IMG/VR virus record: IMGVR_UViG_2209111021_000004 | Location: 1-36,040 of that record | Source of the DNA: a virus | Reading direction: 5' to 3' (one strand) | DNA length: 36,040 nucleotides | Shown: positions 1 through 6,769 of the stretch, one piece after another | Layout of the letters: each line of letters opens with the position of its first letter | How positions within the stretch are numbered: the first letter of the stretch is position 1 | Position numbers and translations under genes: made by a program | The notes under the pieces: generated by a model | Told to the model about the DNA's origin: nothing | The model's database searches: none | The model's input: the letters and a program-made list of their open reading frames with translations, nothing else

Positions 1-588
1 GGCAGCGGCTTGTGCGGCGCCAGCGTCCGAAGCACCCGCCGGCGCGGCAGCAGCAGCGCCCGAGGCGGCCGCCGCCGCACCCGCTGCCGGTTGCGCCGGT
101 TCAGGGAAGCTCGCGCCGGAATTGTTCGCCATGTAAACCACGGCGCGGGCGATTTCGAAGTCGCTGTAGTCGTCCGGGCTGGTGCCGCCGCGCGGGGGCA
201 TCGCGCCCTTGCCGGCGAGCGCCGTGTGCCACAGCGTGTCGAAGCCCTGCGCAATGCGAGGGGCCCAGTCGGCGGTGTTGGTGAATTTCGGCGCGCCTGC
301 CGCACCCGACGCGTGACACGCGGAGCAAACGGCCTTGTAAACCTCTTCGCCGGTCTTGTAGACACGCGGCGCATTGGCGTCGCGAATGTCGACTTGTGCG
401 AGCGGTTTGATGCGCGCGCTGACCTCGGCTTGGGAAAGACTGTCGGTGCCGGCGCCGGTGCGCGTCGAGTTATCGACGTAGATCACTAGCAGAACGATGA
501 TGACGATCGGTACCGCAAAACTGGCAATGATCGCGGCAATGAGCTGCCCGGGGGTTTTGATTGGGGCTCCGTGTGGTGCTTCGCTCAT
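1..588 (-). CDS. c-type cytochrome, 3' end cut by window
   Basis: The reading frame starts at the complement of 586-588 and runs off the left edge, so the C-terminus is missing. Translation gives a short cytoplasmic N-terminus, one hydrophobic anchor (about residues 17-41, LIAAIIASFAVPIVIIVLLV), then a periplasmic cytochrome c domain with a single visible haem motif CSACH (about residues 112-116) and a downstream MPP motif that could give the axial methionine. The domain resembles the cytochrome c5 family, which carries electrons in respiratory chains. After the haem domain comes an Ala/Pro-rich linker (PAQPAAGAAAAASGAAAAPAG), which suggests a second domain beyond the window edge. A GGAG sequence lies about 11 bases before the start. 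This is a host gene, not part of the prophage. Confidence 0.88.
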   Translation of the reverse strand, partial: MSEAPHGAPIKTPGQLIAAIIASFAVPIVIIVLLVIYVDNSTRTGAGTDSLSQAEVSARIKPLAQVDIRDANAPRVYKTGEEVYKAVCSACHASGAAGAPKFTNTADWAPRIAQGFDTLWHTALAGKGAMPPRGGTSPDDYSDFEIARAVVYMANNSGASFPEPAQPAAGAAAAASGAAAAAPAGASDAGAAQAAA

Positions 589-668
589 GCTTGTCTCGTC
601 TCCGTGGGTATGTGAGCGGTACAGCGTGACGGCAACTTCTTTTTCTTTGCTTTATTCAGGCACGGACG

Positions 669-674
669 ATTATA
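669..674 (-). promoter_or_regulatory. possible -10 box of the cytochrome gene
   Basis: The minus strand reads TATAAT here, about 80 bases before the cytochrome start codon. No good -35 hexamer is seen at the normal distance. The rest of 589-889 holds no convincing gene. It is host intergenic DNA between the cytochrome gene and the tRNA. Confidence 0.3.
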
Positions 675-889
675 GACGCAACATTTCGGCGGCGGCGAGG
701 GGCGCGGCGAGGTGTTCAGCAGGCGTTTACCCGCATCGCGAGGTGTAGCCGGCACCTGCGGGATGGCGGACAGATGGCGCCCAATCTCGCCATATAGGCC
801 GTCCGGTGGACGGTTGGGCTGAAACCGGGTATCCTTTCGGTCTCGCTTTGGCGTCGCTCCTGTTCAGGTTGCCGCGCTTTCGTGTTGAA

Positions 890-965
890 GCGCCCGTAGC
901 TCAATGGATAGAGTACTGCCCTCCGAAGGCAGGGGTTGCTGGTTCGATCCCAGCCGGGCGCACCA
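890..965 (+). tRNA. tRNA-Arg (anticodon CCG)
   Basis: The sequence folds as a complete cloverleaf. The acceptor stem is GCGCCCG/CGGGCGC (890-896 with 955-961). The D stem is GCTC/GAGT, which closes with a terminal C-G missing or weak. The anticodon stem is CTGCC/GGCAG around loop CTCCGAA (921-927), so the anticodon at 923-925 is CCG. A five-base variable loop (933-937) follows, then T stem GCTGG/CCAGC with loop TTCGATC, then ACCA encoded to 965. It decodes CGG arginine codons. The prophage entered at its 3' half, and the phage copy of the sequence keeps the gene intact. Confidence 0.97.
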
Positions 966-966
966 A
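921..966 (+). other. attL core (46-bp direct repeat)
   Basis: The bases from the tRNA anticodon loop through CCA plus one A (ctccgaaggc ... caccaa) recur without mismatch at 35449-35494. The block starts in the anticodon loop, a common crossover point for tyrosine integrases that use tRNA genes. The left copy is the one inside the functional tRNA gene. Confidence 0.96.
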
Positions 967-1012
967 TAGCCGTAAGGCTTTCAGCGATTTCTCCCGTTCC
1001 CACTCCCCCCGA

Positions 1013-1032
1013 ATTGCAGCTAAATTGCAGCT
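1013..1032 (+). repeat. arm-type integrase site, left copy
   Basis: The 20-mer ATTGCAGCTAAATTGCAGCT is itself two copies of ATTGCAGCT spaced by AA. It is repeated exactly at 35324-35343 near attR. It lies 46 bp inside the phage from the attL core and overlaps the last codons of the integrase gene. Position and repeat structure fit an arm-type binding site for the integrase N-terminal domain. Binding itself is inferred. Confidence 0.65.
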
Positions 1033-2096
1033 AACTGCGGTACGGCTTGCACCATCATCGGCTGCACCCACCGCGCCAGGTGATCGGCGGACAGGTGCGC
1101 ATACCGCTGCACCATTTCCAGCGTTTCCCATCCTCCCAGCTCCTTGAGCACCTGCAACGGCGTGCCGCGCTGCACATGCCAGCTTGCCCATGTGTGCCTC
1201 AGATCGTGCCAGCGGCAGTCACGGATACCGGCCCGCTTCAGCGCCTTTGTCCACGCCGCAGTCACGGTCTGGTAGACCGGTTTGCCGTGGTACACGAACA
1301 CGCTTTCGACGCATTCAGGCTTCCGCTTCTTTGACAACTGGCGGCGCAACACCGCCACGGCCGCATCGGACAACGGCACCGTGATCGCCTTGCGGGCTTT
1401 CGCCTGGTCCGGGTGGATCCACGCGACGCGCCGCACGAGATCGACCTGCGACCACTGCAGGCCGGTCACGTTGGCGCGGCGCAGCCCGGTTTCGAGGCTG
1501 AACTGCGCCATGTCGGCCAGGTGCGTCGGCAGCTCGGCCAGCAGACGCTCAGCTTCCGCCTGCGTCAACCAACGTATCCGGCGCGAGACGACTTTCGTCT
1601 TTTTCGTCTTTGGCGCCCGGTCGATCCACTCCCATTCGACCGCGGCGTTCAGAACGGCTTTGAGCACGCCGATGACGCGATTAACCGTTCCTGCACTGAC
1701 GTTGCGCCCGAGCTTCTTTGGCCCTTTGCGCGTCTGCACGACTCGCGGCTCCATCCGCTTTACGTGCGCAATTGCGTCAATGCGATTGCGGTCTATATCC
1801 ACCAACTGCACGCCGGACAGGTGCTGATCGAGCCAGCGCAGGTGCGTCTTGCTGGTCTCAAGACTCGACAGGCCATCGCGGTCGGCCACATAGCGCACGA
1901 CCGCATCGTTCCAGGTGTAGCGCGGCTTGTAGCCGAGCTTCGCCTGATCCCACAGATCCGCCTTCATCCGGTCGTGGAATTCCTGCGCTTTCGTTTTGTC
2001 CTGGGTGCCAGTGCTGCCTTGTAATGCTTGTCCGCCTCCCGGCGGGTACAGCTTGTAATACCAGTTGGGACTTGAACTACGTTTAAAGAGCGACAT
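1020..2096 (-). CDS. int: tyrosine-recombinase phage integrase
   Basis: This 358-aa protein catalyses integration into, and excision from, the tRNA-Arg site beside it. The catalytic residues of the family are visible: Arg206 in TGLRRANV, Lys236 in ARKAITV, the HDLRH box (His297, Arg300, His301), Trp323 in the GGW motif and the nucleophile Tyr332 in VQRYAHL. The N-terminal 60 residues (SPNWYYKLYPPGG onward) should be the arm-binding domain and residues 60-150 the core-binding SAM-like domain. The start is supported by AAGGAAA about eight bases upstream. The 5' end overlaps the upstream HTH gene by 133 bp. The 3' end runs into the arm-type repeat 55 bp from the attL core. Confidence 0.96.
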   Translation of the reverse strand: MSLFKRSSSPNWYYKLYPPGGGQALQGSTGTQDKTKAQEFHDRMKADLWDQAKLGYKPRYTWNDAVVRYVADRDGLSSLETSKTHLRWLDQHLSGVQLVDIDRNRIDAIAHVKRMEPRVVQTRKGPKKLGRNVSAGTVNRVIGVLKAVLNAAVEWEWIDRAPKTKKTKVVSRRIRWLTQAEAERLLAELPTHLADMAQFSLETGLRRANVTGLQWSQVDLVRRVAWIHPDQAKARKAITVPLSDAAVAVLRRQLSKKRKPECVESVFVYHGKPVYQTVTAAWTKALKRAGIRDCRWHDLRHTWASWHVQRGTPLQVLKELGGWETLEMVQRYAHLSADHLARWVQPMMVQAVPQLAAI

Positions 2097-2311
2097 GGTT
2101 GTGTTTCCTTAGCCTGATCGCCCTGCACAACTCGCGGGATCCATTCTCCCGCCAGGTAGCGCTGGAGGGCAACCAGCGAGAAGATCCAGCGTTTTCCGAC
2201 TTTCCGGCCCGGCAGGTCGCCGGCCTTCGCTTTCAGGCGCACCGTTTCAGGGTGGGCGCGCAGCAGGGCGGCTGCGTCGGCCAGCGTGAGCGTCTTCGAC
2301 CATGCGTCCAT
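1964..2311 (-). CDS. excisionase-like HTH protein
   Basis: Residues 7-57 (LTLADAAALLRAHPETVRLKAK ... GRKVGKRWIFSLVALQRYLAGEW, shown in parts) match the helix-turn-helix fold of the MerR/excisionase (HTH_17) group, with the wing GRKVGKRWIF. The gene lies directly upstream of int, so a role as recombination directionality factor or regulator of int is likely. That role is inferred, since no P2 Cox homologue is otherwise recognised. The RBS CGGAGGG lies about eight bases before the ATG. The start overlaps the preceding stop as TGATG. The basic C-terminal tail (about residues 72-115) is encoded in DNA that also encodes the integrase N-terminus. That tail looks unstructured and may be dispensable. 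Confidence 0.75.
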   Translation of the reverse strand: MDAWSKTLTLADAAALLRAHPETVRLKAKAGDLPGRKVGKRWIFSLVALQRYLAGEWIPRVVQGDQAKETQPCRSLNVVQVPTGITSCTRREADKHYKAALAPRTKRKRRNSTTG

Positions 2312-2886
2312 CAGCCTGCCCTCCGGGGCGCACCGCAGCGGACCACACGCAGCGCAACACGTGGAGACGTGGGCGGCATCTGGCCGACCGCTAAGTGCAT
2401 GATTTCAAAAGGATGCTCCGCCATCAGTTGCCACGAGTTACCGCTTGCCGACTCGTGGGATGCGTGGCCCAAAAAATAGGCGCCCCCTCCGATTGATGGC
2501 AAATCGGGGTCAACTCGTGGCGGCCCGATATCGCCGGATTCCTTCCTTTCCAGGCCTTCTTTCTTCTTTTCTTTCAATAATTTAGAGAGAAGAAAGGAAT
2601 ACGGGGCGCGGCGATCCCCCGAAAACAGACTCATGGCAAAACGGCGCGGACTCGTGGCAAACGACCGGCGACTCGTGGCGGTACTCTTCTCAATAATCAA
2701 TGACTTAGGTGCGGCGGGTGTCAAAAACCATGTGTCGCGTGCGCTGCCTGTGCCTTGCCCGGCGCATATCCGGCCCGCCAGGTCGGGTTGCGCCGAGCTT
2801 CGCGGTTCTGGCCGGTCCGGACAAACGTACGGGGTGGGCCGGCCGCCCATCTGGCGGTGTGGTTTCGTAAGATGTACGAAATTCAT
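2311..2886 (-). CDS. doubtful 191-aa ORF across the iteron region
   Basis: For: the ATG at 2886 overlaps the primase stop as TGATG with GGGAGG upstream, and its own stop overlaps the next start as TGATG. Both are signs of translational coupling in the early operon. Against: the product has no recognisable domain and a low-complexity look. A DNA motif (ACTCGTGGC) recurs inside it in different reading frames, and an AT-rich tract near 2560-2610 encodes a Lys/Glu run (LLKEKKKEGLERKE). The stretch may be mainly a replication origin with an open frame by chance, or both. A GTG start at 2892 is also possible. Confidence 0.35.
   Translation of the reverse strand: MNFVHLTKPHRQMGGRPTPYVCPDRPEPRSSAQPDLAGRICAGQGTGSARDTWFLTPAAPKSLIIEKSTATSRRSFATSPRRFAMSLFSGDRRAPYSFLLSKLLKEKKKEGLERKESGDIGPPRVDPDLPSIGGGAYFLGHASHESASGNSWQLMAEHPFEIMHLAVGQMPPTSPRVALRVVRCGAPRRAG
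2430..2679. repeat. iteron-like repeats, candidate replication origin
   Basis: The nonamer ACTCGTGGC occurs at 2629-2637 (one mismatch, ACTCATGGC), 2650-2658 and 2671-2679, at exactly 21-bp spacing, followed in the first two copies by AAA. A further copy is at 2513-2521 and an 8-bp match at 2451-2458. The latter is paired with an inverted copy at 2431-2438. Between the copies lies an AT-rich tract of pyrimidines then purines (about 2545-2605) with a 9-bp inverted repeat CTTTCTTCT/AGAAGAAAG. Regular two-turn spacing beside a melting-prone tract, next to a primase-helicase gene, is the layout of iteron-type origins such as that of P4. The function is inferred. Confidence 0.5.
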
Positions 2887-5654
2887 CAGCACATGTCCTC
2901 CCGTACGGAAACGTGCAGACCGAACGCCTCAAGGCGGCGCAGCGAGATAGCCGTGAGGTACGGCACGCGCCGCATGAAGATGCGTCGCTCGACCTCTTTC
3001 GCGCCGACCACCACGCCGGCCTGCTGGAGCTGCTTCTTGAACACGCGGTCGGACTTGACCGGCAGGCCGTTCCACTTGTCGCGCAGGCTGCCCGTGTGGG
3101 CGATGTGATCCATCACGTGACCGGTGCGCAGCAGGATGCAGAACTCGCCGTCGACCATGTCGAACGTATACGGGTGCTTGTAGTTGCCGCCGTCGATCTC
3201 GGACAGCACGGTTTCCAGAATCCAGACCCACGGCTCGCGGTCGGCGCTGGTTTCGGCGATGTGGCCGTTCATTTCGGCGAGCAGGTCGTGAAAAAAGCCG
3301 CCTTCGCCGTCGTCCATCCCGGCGAACTCGCACAGGTAGCGCCACGCCAGGGCGACGGCCGCGTAATTGCCGGCCATCCGGAGCGCACCGTCATCGGCAC
3401 CGCTCGCGCGGCTGTTCGTGAGGCACTGTTCGCGCAACGCGCGATACTGGTCGAGCACGGCGCGCCTGTTCAGACCGGCGAGAAATTCCAGCCATTCGCG
3501 TACCGGAAAGCGCGGCAGGTCGTCGGGCAGCAGCGGGCCGCGCTTGCCGGTCAGGGTGGTGCGAACGAGCTTGCCGAGCAGGCTGCGCACGGGTACGTCT
3601 TCGCCAGCCAGCATGACGGGCGCGCACAGCAGGTATTCGGTCATCTCCGCGCCGCGCCGCGTCACCGTGTACTGGTAGTTTTCCTGGAGCAGTCCGACCG
3701 CCTTGTCGATCACTTCCTGCCGGCGTGCGGACAGTTCTTCCCAGCCGACCGGGTGACTCGTGTGGCTGATGCTCGTCAGGAGCCGGAATTCCGTCTGCAG
3801 GCTCTGGCCGGAAAACATCGTGAAAGCGATCGAGCGCTCGAGCCGCTTGATCAGCGTCGACTTGCCGGCGCCCTTGTCGGCCTGCACGGTGATATGCGGC
3901 CAGAACCCAAGCATCGCTTTCAGGTGGCCGCCGAGCGCCCACACGAGCGGGACGGCCGCCGCGTTTTCCTTGAACGTCTGCTGGTACGCGGTGATGACGC
4001 GCCGTGCGTCAGTTCGCGGCCCGCTCGGGAAGGTCAGGTTGTGATACGGGCACTGTTTTTCGGCATCGGTGAAATAGCAGTCCGGGCCTTCATTGACGGT
4101 GAGCGCGCCGTCGCGCCAGGCGAGCCCGACGAAGTTCGCCGCGTTGCGCGCGCCGAGGTCGGCCGTGCGCTCCAGTATCGACACCATGCGGGAAAACTCG
4201 GCCGGCTTCCAGATCGGGCCGAATTTCAGCCAGTGCGTATTGTTGTGGAGCTGGTCATCGAGCATCACCTTGCGCGTGAGCCTCGCGCCGTGGCGCGGGG
4301 TCTGCACGCTCGCGGCAAAGTAGACGCTTGGCGCCTGGTCGGCGTCGCCGGTCATCGTCGACGACGCGCTCGCGACCGACACGCGGGAGAGCGAGGCGAT
4401 ACGGAAGCCGCAGAGGTCGCCGTAGGTCGGCGTTTCGATCTCCGAGTCGTCTTTCTTTTCCGACTTGACGATATAGCGCGTGAAATCCTGCGTCGGGCGA
4501 AATCGCCAGTACTGCGCGAAGTCGTGCGACGGCAGGAACACGCGACGCTTGCCGCGCGCGGTGGCGTCGCCTGGCAACCCGGCGATCAGCCAGGGTTCGA
4601 ACGTTTCGAGCGCCTTCGCGAGCGCCGGTGCGCCGCGCAGGTTGAGAAAATCATTGACGTCATTGATCGGCGCCGTCTTGTTCGCGCCGTCCGCAAGGTC
4701 CTGAACCCAGCCGGACTGGTCGACCATCATCGCTGAAATATTGAGCGCGGTGAGGCGTTCGTAAAGCGTCCAGCCGGCTTCCGGGCCGGGGCGGTGTCCT
4801 GCACGCGGTTTGCCTTCGGCGATCGGCTCGTCGTTGTCCATGCAGATCACGACCTGCTTGCCGATCAGAAACGAAAAATCGATGTTCGCCGCGTTGCCGA
4901 TCCCACGAATCGAATAGGCGGCCGTCGCGGGGATATCGCACGCGTCGATCGAAAGGGCATTGATCGAGCTTTCGACGAGTACTACGCGTTTCCCGCGTTC
5001 GAGCTTGCGCGGGTCGGCCGTCCAGCCGTAGCCGTCCTTTTCGCCCTGGGTCTGCGTCTTGACGTCGCCATTGAGCGCCGGGTCGATAAAGCGCATGTCG
5101 ACTGCAACGACCTCGGCGCTGCCGATCGGGCGCACGATGAACGCGGCCGAGGGGCCGCAATAGCCGACTTCGCCTGGCTGGCGTGTCGAGCTGGCGTAGT
5201 CGTTAAAGCCGAGCGTTTTCGCCTTGATCGCGGCGTCGATCGCCGTTGAGCTGATACCGCGGCCTGTCAGGTATTCGCGGACCCTCTCCGCATCCCTCAG
5301 CGAGCGATCGGCGATGTAATCGAATTTCGATTTCTCGCGCGGGGGTGCCGAGCTGGTCGCCGTGTCGTAGGGTATGCCGAACGCGTCGTGCAGGTATTTC
5401 ATTGCGTCCGACACGGTGCAGCCCTGAACGTGCATCACGAGGTCGATGCACGAACCGCCGGCGTCGCCGCTATGGTCTTTCCAGCCGTTGCCGTGCTTGG
5501 GGTGCCCCTGATAGATAGAAAGCGAGGGGTGCTTGTCGGGATGGTGCGGCGAGTGATAGAGCGCCTTGTCGCCGCCCTTGCCTTGCTTCAGACCGAGCCG
5601 GTCGGCGAGCTGGTGTAAATCGATGTGGCGTTTGAGTTCGTCGATTGAGGCCAT
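2886..5654 (-). CDS. phage primase-helicase (CHC2-like, toprim, DUF927)
   Basis: This 922-aa protein should prime and unwind phage DNA. Residues 1-95 resemble the CHC2 primase zinc-binding fold (DKHPSLSIY, then DHSGDAGGSCIDLVMH), but the usual zinc ligands are replaced (YHSPHH and WKDH instead of CxxH and CxxC). A toprim domain follows, with the glutamate in VLVESSINALS (about 225-235) and the acidic motif VICMDNDEP (about 269-277). The C-terminal half carries a DUF927-type helicase with a Walker A motif ADKGAGKST (about 592-600). It takes the place of P2 gpA. Related proteins occur in P2-like phages of Ralstonia and Burkholderia. No strong RBS is seen before the ATG, and the start is chosen because it opens the conserved N-terminus. 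Confidence 0.9.
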   Translation of the reverse strand: MASIDELKRHIDLHQLADRLGLKQGKGGDKALYHSPHHPDKHPSLSIYQGHPKHGNGWKDHSGDAGGSCIDLVMHVQGCTVSDAMKYLHDAFGIPYDTATSSAPPREKSKFDYIADRSLRDAERVREYLTGRGISSTAIDAAIKAKTLGFNDYASSTRQPGEVGYCGPSAAFIVRPIGSAEVVAVDMRFIDPALNGDVKTQTQGEKDGYGWTADPRKLERGKRVVLVESSINALSIDACDIPATAAYSIRGIGNAANIDFSFLIGKQVVICMDNDEPIAEGKPRAGHRPGPEAGWTLYERLTALNISAMMVDQSGWVQDLADGANKTAPINDVNDFLNLRGAPALAKALETFEPWLIAGLPGDATARGKRRVFLPSHDFAQYWRFRPTQDFTRYIVKSEKKDDSEIETPTYGDLCGFRIASLSRVSVASASSTMTGDADQAPSVYFAASVQTPRHGARLTRKVMLDDQLHNNTHWLKFGPIWKPAEFSRMVSILERTADLGARNAANFVGLAWRDGALTVNEGPDCYFTDAEKQCPYHNLTFPSGPRTDARRVITAYQQTFKENAAAVPLVWALGGHLKAMLGFWPHITVQADKGAGKSTLIKRLERSIAFTMFSGQSLQTEFRLLTSISHTSHPVGWEELSARRQEVIDKAVGLLQENYQYTVTRRGAEMTEYLLCAPVMLAGEDVPVRSLLGKLVRTTLTGKRGPLLPDDLPRFPVREWLEFLAGLNRRAVLDQYRALREQCLTNSRASGADDGALRMAGNYAAVALAWRYLCEFAGMDDGEGGFFHDLLAEMNGHIAETSADREPWVWILETVLSEIDGGNYKHPYTFDMVDGEFCILLRTGHVMDHIAHTGSLRDKWNGLPVKSDRVFKKQLQQAGVVVGAKEVERRIFMRRVPYLTAISLRRLEAFGLHVSVREDMC

Positions 5655-5731
5655 GTTTTCAGAATCGCAGGCGTGAGTTATCCCGGCCGCAGCTCGTCGG
5701 GAGGTGCGGCGGGGCTTTGAATGAGTGGGGG

Positions 5732-6127
5732 TTACTGCGAGGGCTGCGGGGTATCGGCGAGGCCGTTGGCGAGCATGTCTCGCGTGCTAGGCACGGGCAG
5801 ACTTGAGAGGGCCGGCGTCTTGACCAGGTCGATCAGTTCGGAAACCGTGAACACGCGCATGCGTGCCGTGCGCGGGTCGCGGATAAAAACCGCGTGGCTG
5901 GTGGTGAGCGACATATCGACGTAAGCCTTGCAATTACGGGACTCCAATTCGCCGAATGCCTGCAGCGTGACAATTTCAGCCTCGCGGCTCGAAAGCCATT
6001 CCGTTTCGACCAGATGCGCGATGCATCGATCGATCAGCAGGCGGCGATCGGGTGCAAGGTGTTCGCCCTGGTGCTTCGCGATGAATGCGAGGGCGGTGTA
6101 ATGCAGGTTTGCTTTTTCTTTTGGCAT
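5732..6127 (-). CDS. hypothetical early protein, 131 aa
   Basis: The family is not recognised. The product is a soluble, mixed alpha/beta-looking protein (starting MPKEKANLHYTALAFIAKHQ) with no signal peptide or membrane segment, and a Pro/Ser-rich tail. GAGAGAA lies six to seven bases before the ATG at 6127, which is preferred over the in-frame ATG at 6142 because the latter has no RBS. The gene sits between the Ogr-type activator and the primase in the early operon, so a role in replication or host takeover is possible but not shown. Confidence 0.7.
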   Translation of the reverse strand: MPKEKANLHYTALAFIAKHQGEHLAPDRRLLIDRCIAHLVETEWLSSREAEIVTLQAFGELESRNCKAYVDMSLTTSHAVFIRDPRTARMRVFTVSELIDLVKTPALSSLPVPSTRDMLANGLADTPQPSQ

Positions 6128-6152
6128 GGTCGTTTCTCTCATGTCTGGCGGC

Positions 6153-6401
6153 TCAGACGATCAGTTGCATCTGTTGCATTACGCGATCGCGTACATGCTC
6201 CGAGATTGGCAACGTGATCGCCGGATCGGGTTTCGCACTTGGCGAAAGGGTTCGCACCGCTTCAAGTGTTGCGACGAACGAATGCGCGCACTCGGGGTCT
6301 TCGCACATGAAAACAATTTCGCGCATGGTCCGCGACAGCTCGCGAGAGGTGCGCGCGGTAACGCGGCTAGTGCAGTGCGGGCAACGCAAAGTGATTCGCA
6401 T
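6153..6401 (-). CDS. ogr: Ogr/Delta-type late transcription activator
   Basis: This 82-aa protein has the zinc-finger arrangement of the P2 Ogr / P4 Delta family: CPHC at residues 7-10, then TARTSREL as in Ogr, then CEDPEC at 33-38, followed by the typical F(V/I)..E.V.R segment. In P2 these proteins bind dyads centred near -55 of the late promoters and recruit host RNA polymerase. The 82 residues are close to the 72 of P2 Ogr. In P2 the gene lies beside D. Here it lies in the early operon, downstream of the RHH gene and upstream of the primase. A weak AGGA precedes the start. Confidence 0.9.
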   Translation of the reverse strand: MRITLRCPHCTSRVTARTSRELSRTMREIVFMCEDPECAHSFVATLEAVRTLSPSAKPDPAITLPISEHVRDRVMQQMQLIV

Positions 6402-6463
6402 GGTCCTATTTCCGATCGAGTTAAGGATCTAGCCCCCCGGCCTAATCCGCTCGCATTCGTCAC

Positions 6464-6652
6464 TTAGCGCCGTGCTCGTGTTTTCGTCTTGCGGCCATAC
6501 TGTTCCAATCCGGCGCGGTAGATAATCCCCGCCATAGCTGCAACGCTGCGTTGTTCATGCTGCGCGAGCTTTTCGAGGGTTCCGATTTCATCGGCGTTCA
6601 TCGCGATAGGCACGCGTTTCGCGGTCGATTGGGCGTTAGAAGTGTTCGGCAT
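6464..6652 (-). CDS. ribbon-helix-helix regulator, 62 aa
   Basis: After a short polar N-terminus the sequence KRVPIAMNADEIGTLEKLAQ followed by RSVAAMAGIIYRAGLEQ has the strand-helix-helix pattern of Arc/CopG DNA-binding proteins. It is the first gene of the leftward early operon, divergent from the CI-type repressor, the place where P2-like phages encode a Cox- or Apl-like transcription switch. A regulatory role is inferred from fold and position. The ATG at 6652 is preferred; a GTG four codons upstream (6664) is possible. Neither has a clear RBS. The C-terminus is very basic (GRKTKTRARR). Confidence 0.75.
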   Translation of the reverse strand: MPNTSNAQSTAKRVPIAMNADEIGTLEKLAQHEQRSVAAMAGIIYRAGLEQYGRKTKTRARR

Positions 6653-6769
6653 ATGTGATTGCACTTTGTAACAGGTTGAGGTACTTAGTTACTGAATGTA
6701 ATTATATGCCTTTCGTTTCCATAACGCACATTACATTTGTGAAATTTTCATACTTTTTTAACCCGCGAA
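6653..6769. promoter_or_regulatory. divergent switch region with candidate operators
   Basis: This AT-rich intergenic stretch separates the leftward early operon from the rightward repressor gene. AATGTAAT (6695-6702) and its exact reverse complement ATTACATT (6730-6737) form an inverted pair. The right copy is embedded in CACA-N7-TGTG (6727-6741). A minus-strand TATAAT (6706-6701) would place the start of the early transcript near 6694, and it directly abuts the left half-site, so a bound repressor would block it. A rightward -10 such as CATACT (6748-6753) is weaker. The assignments are inferred from position. Confidence 0.5.

Noticed and set aside
901-1191. Minus-strand frame with RPAGIEPATPAFG
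   Set aside because: This is the antisense translation of the tRNA gene, a well-known spurious ORF pattern.
2629-2679. CRISPR array
   Set aside because: The regular 21-bp spacing is of a 9-bp motif. There are no 25-35 bp repeats or unique spacers and no cas genes.
2913-4736. 607-aa plus-strand frame
   Set aside because: It lies wholly opposite the primase gene. Such mirror frames are expected in high-GC DNA with strong third-position bias.
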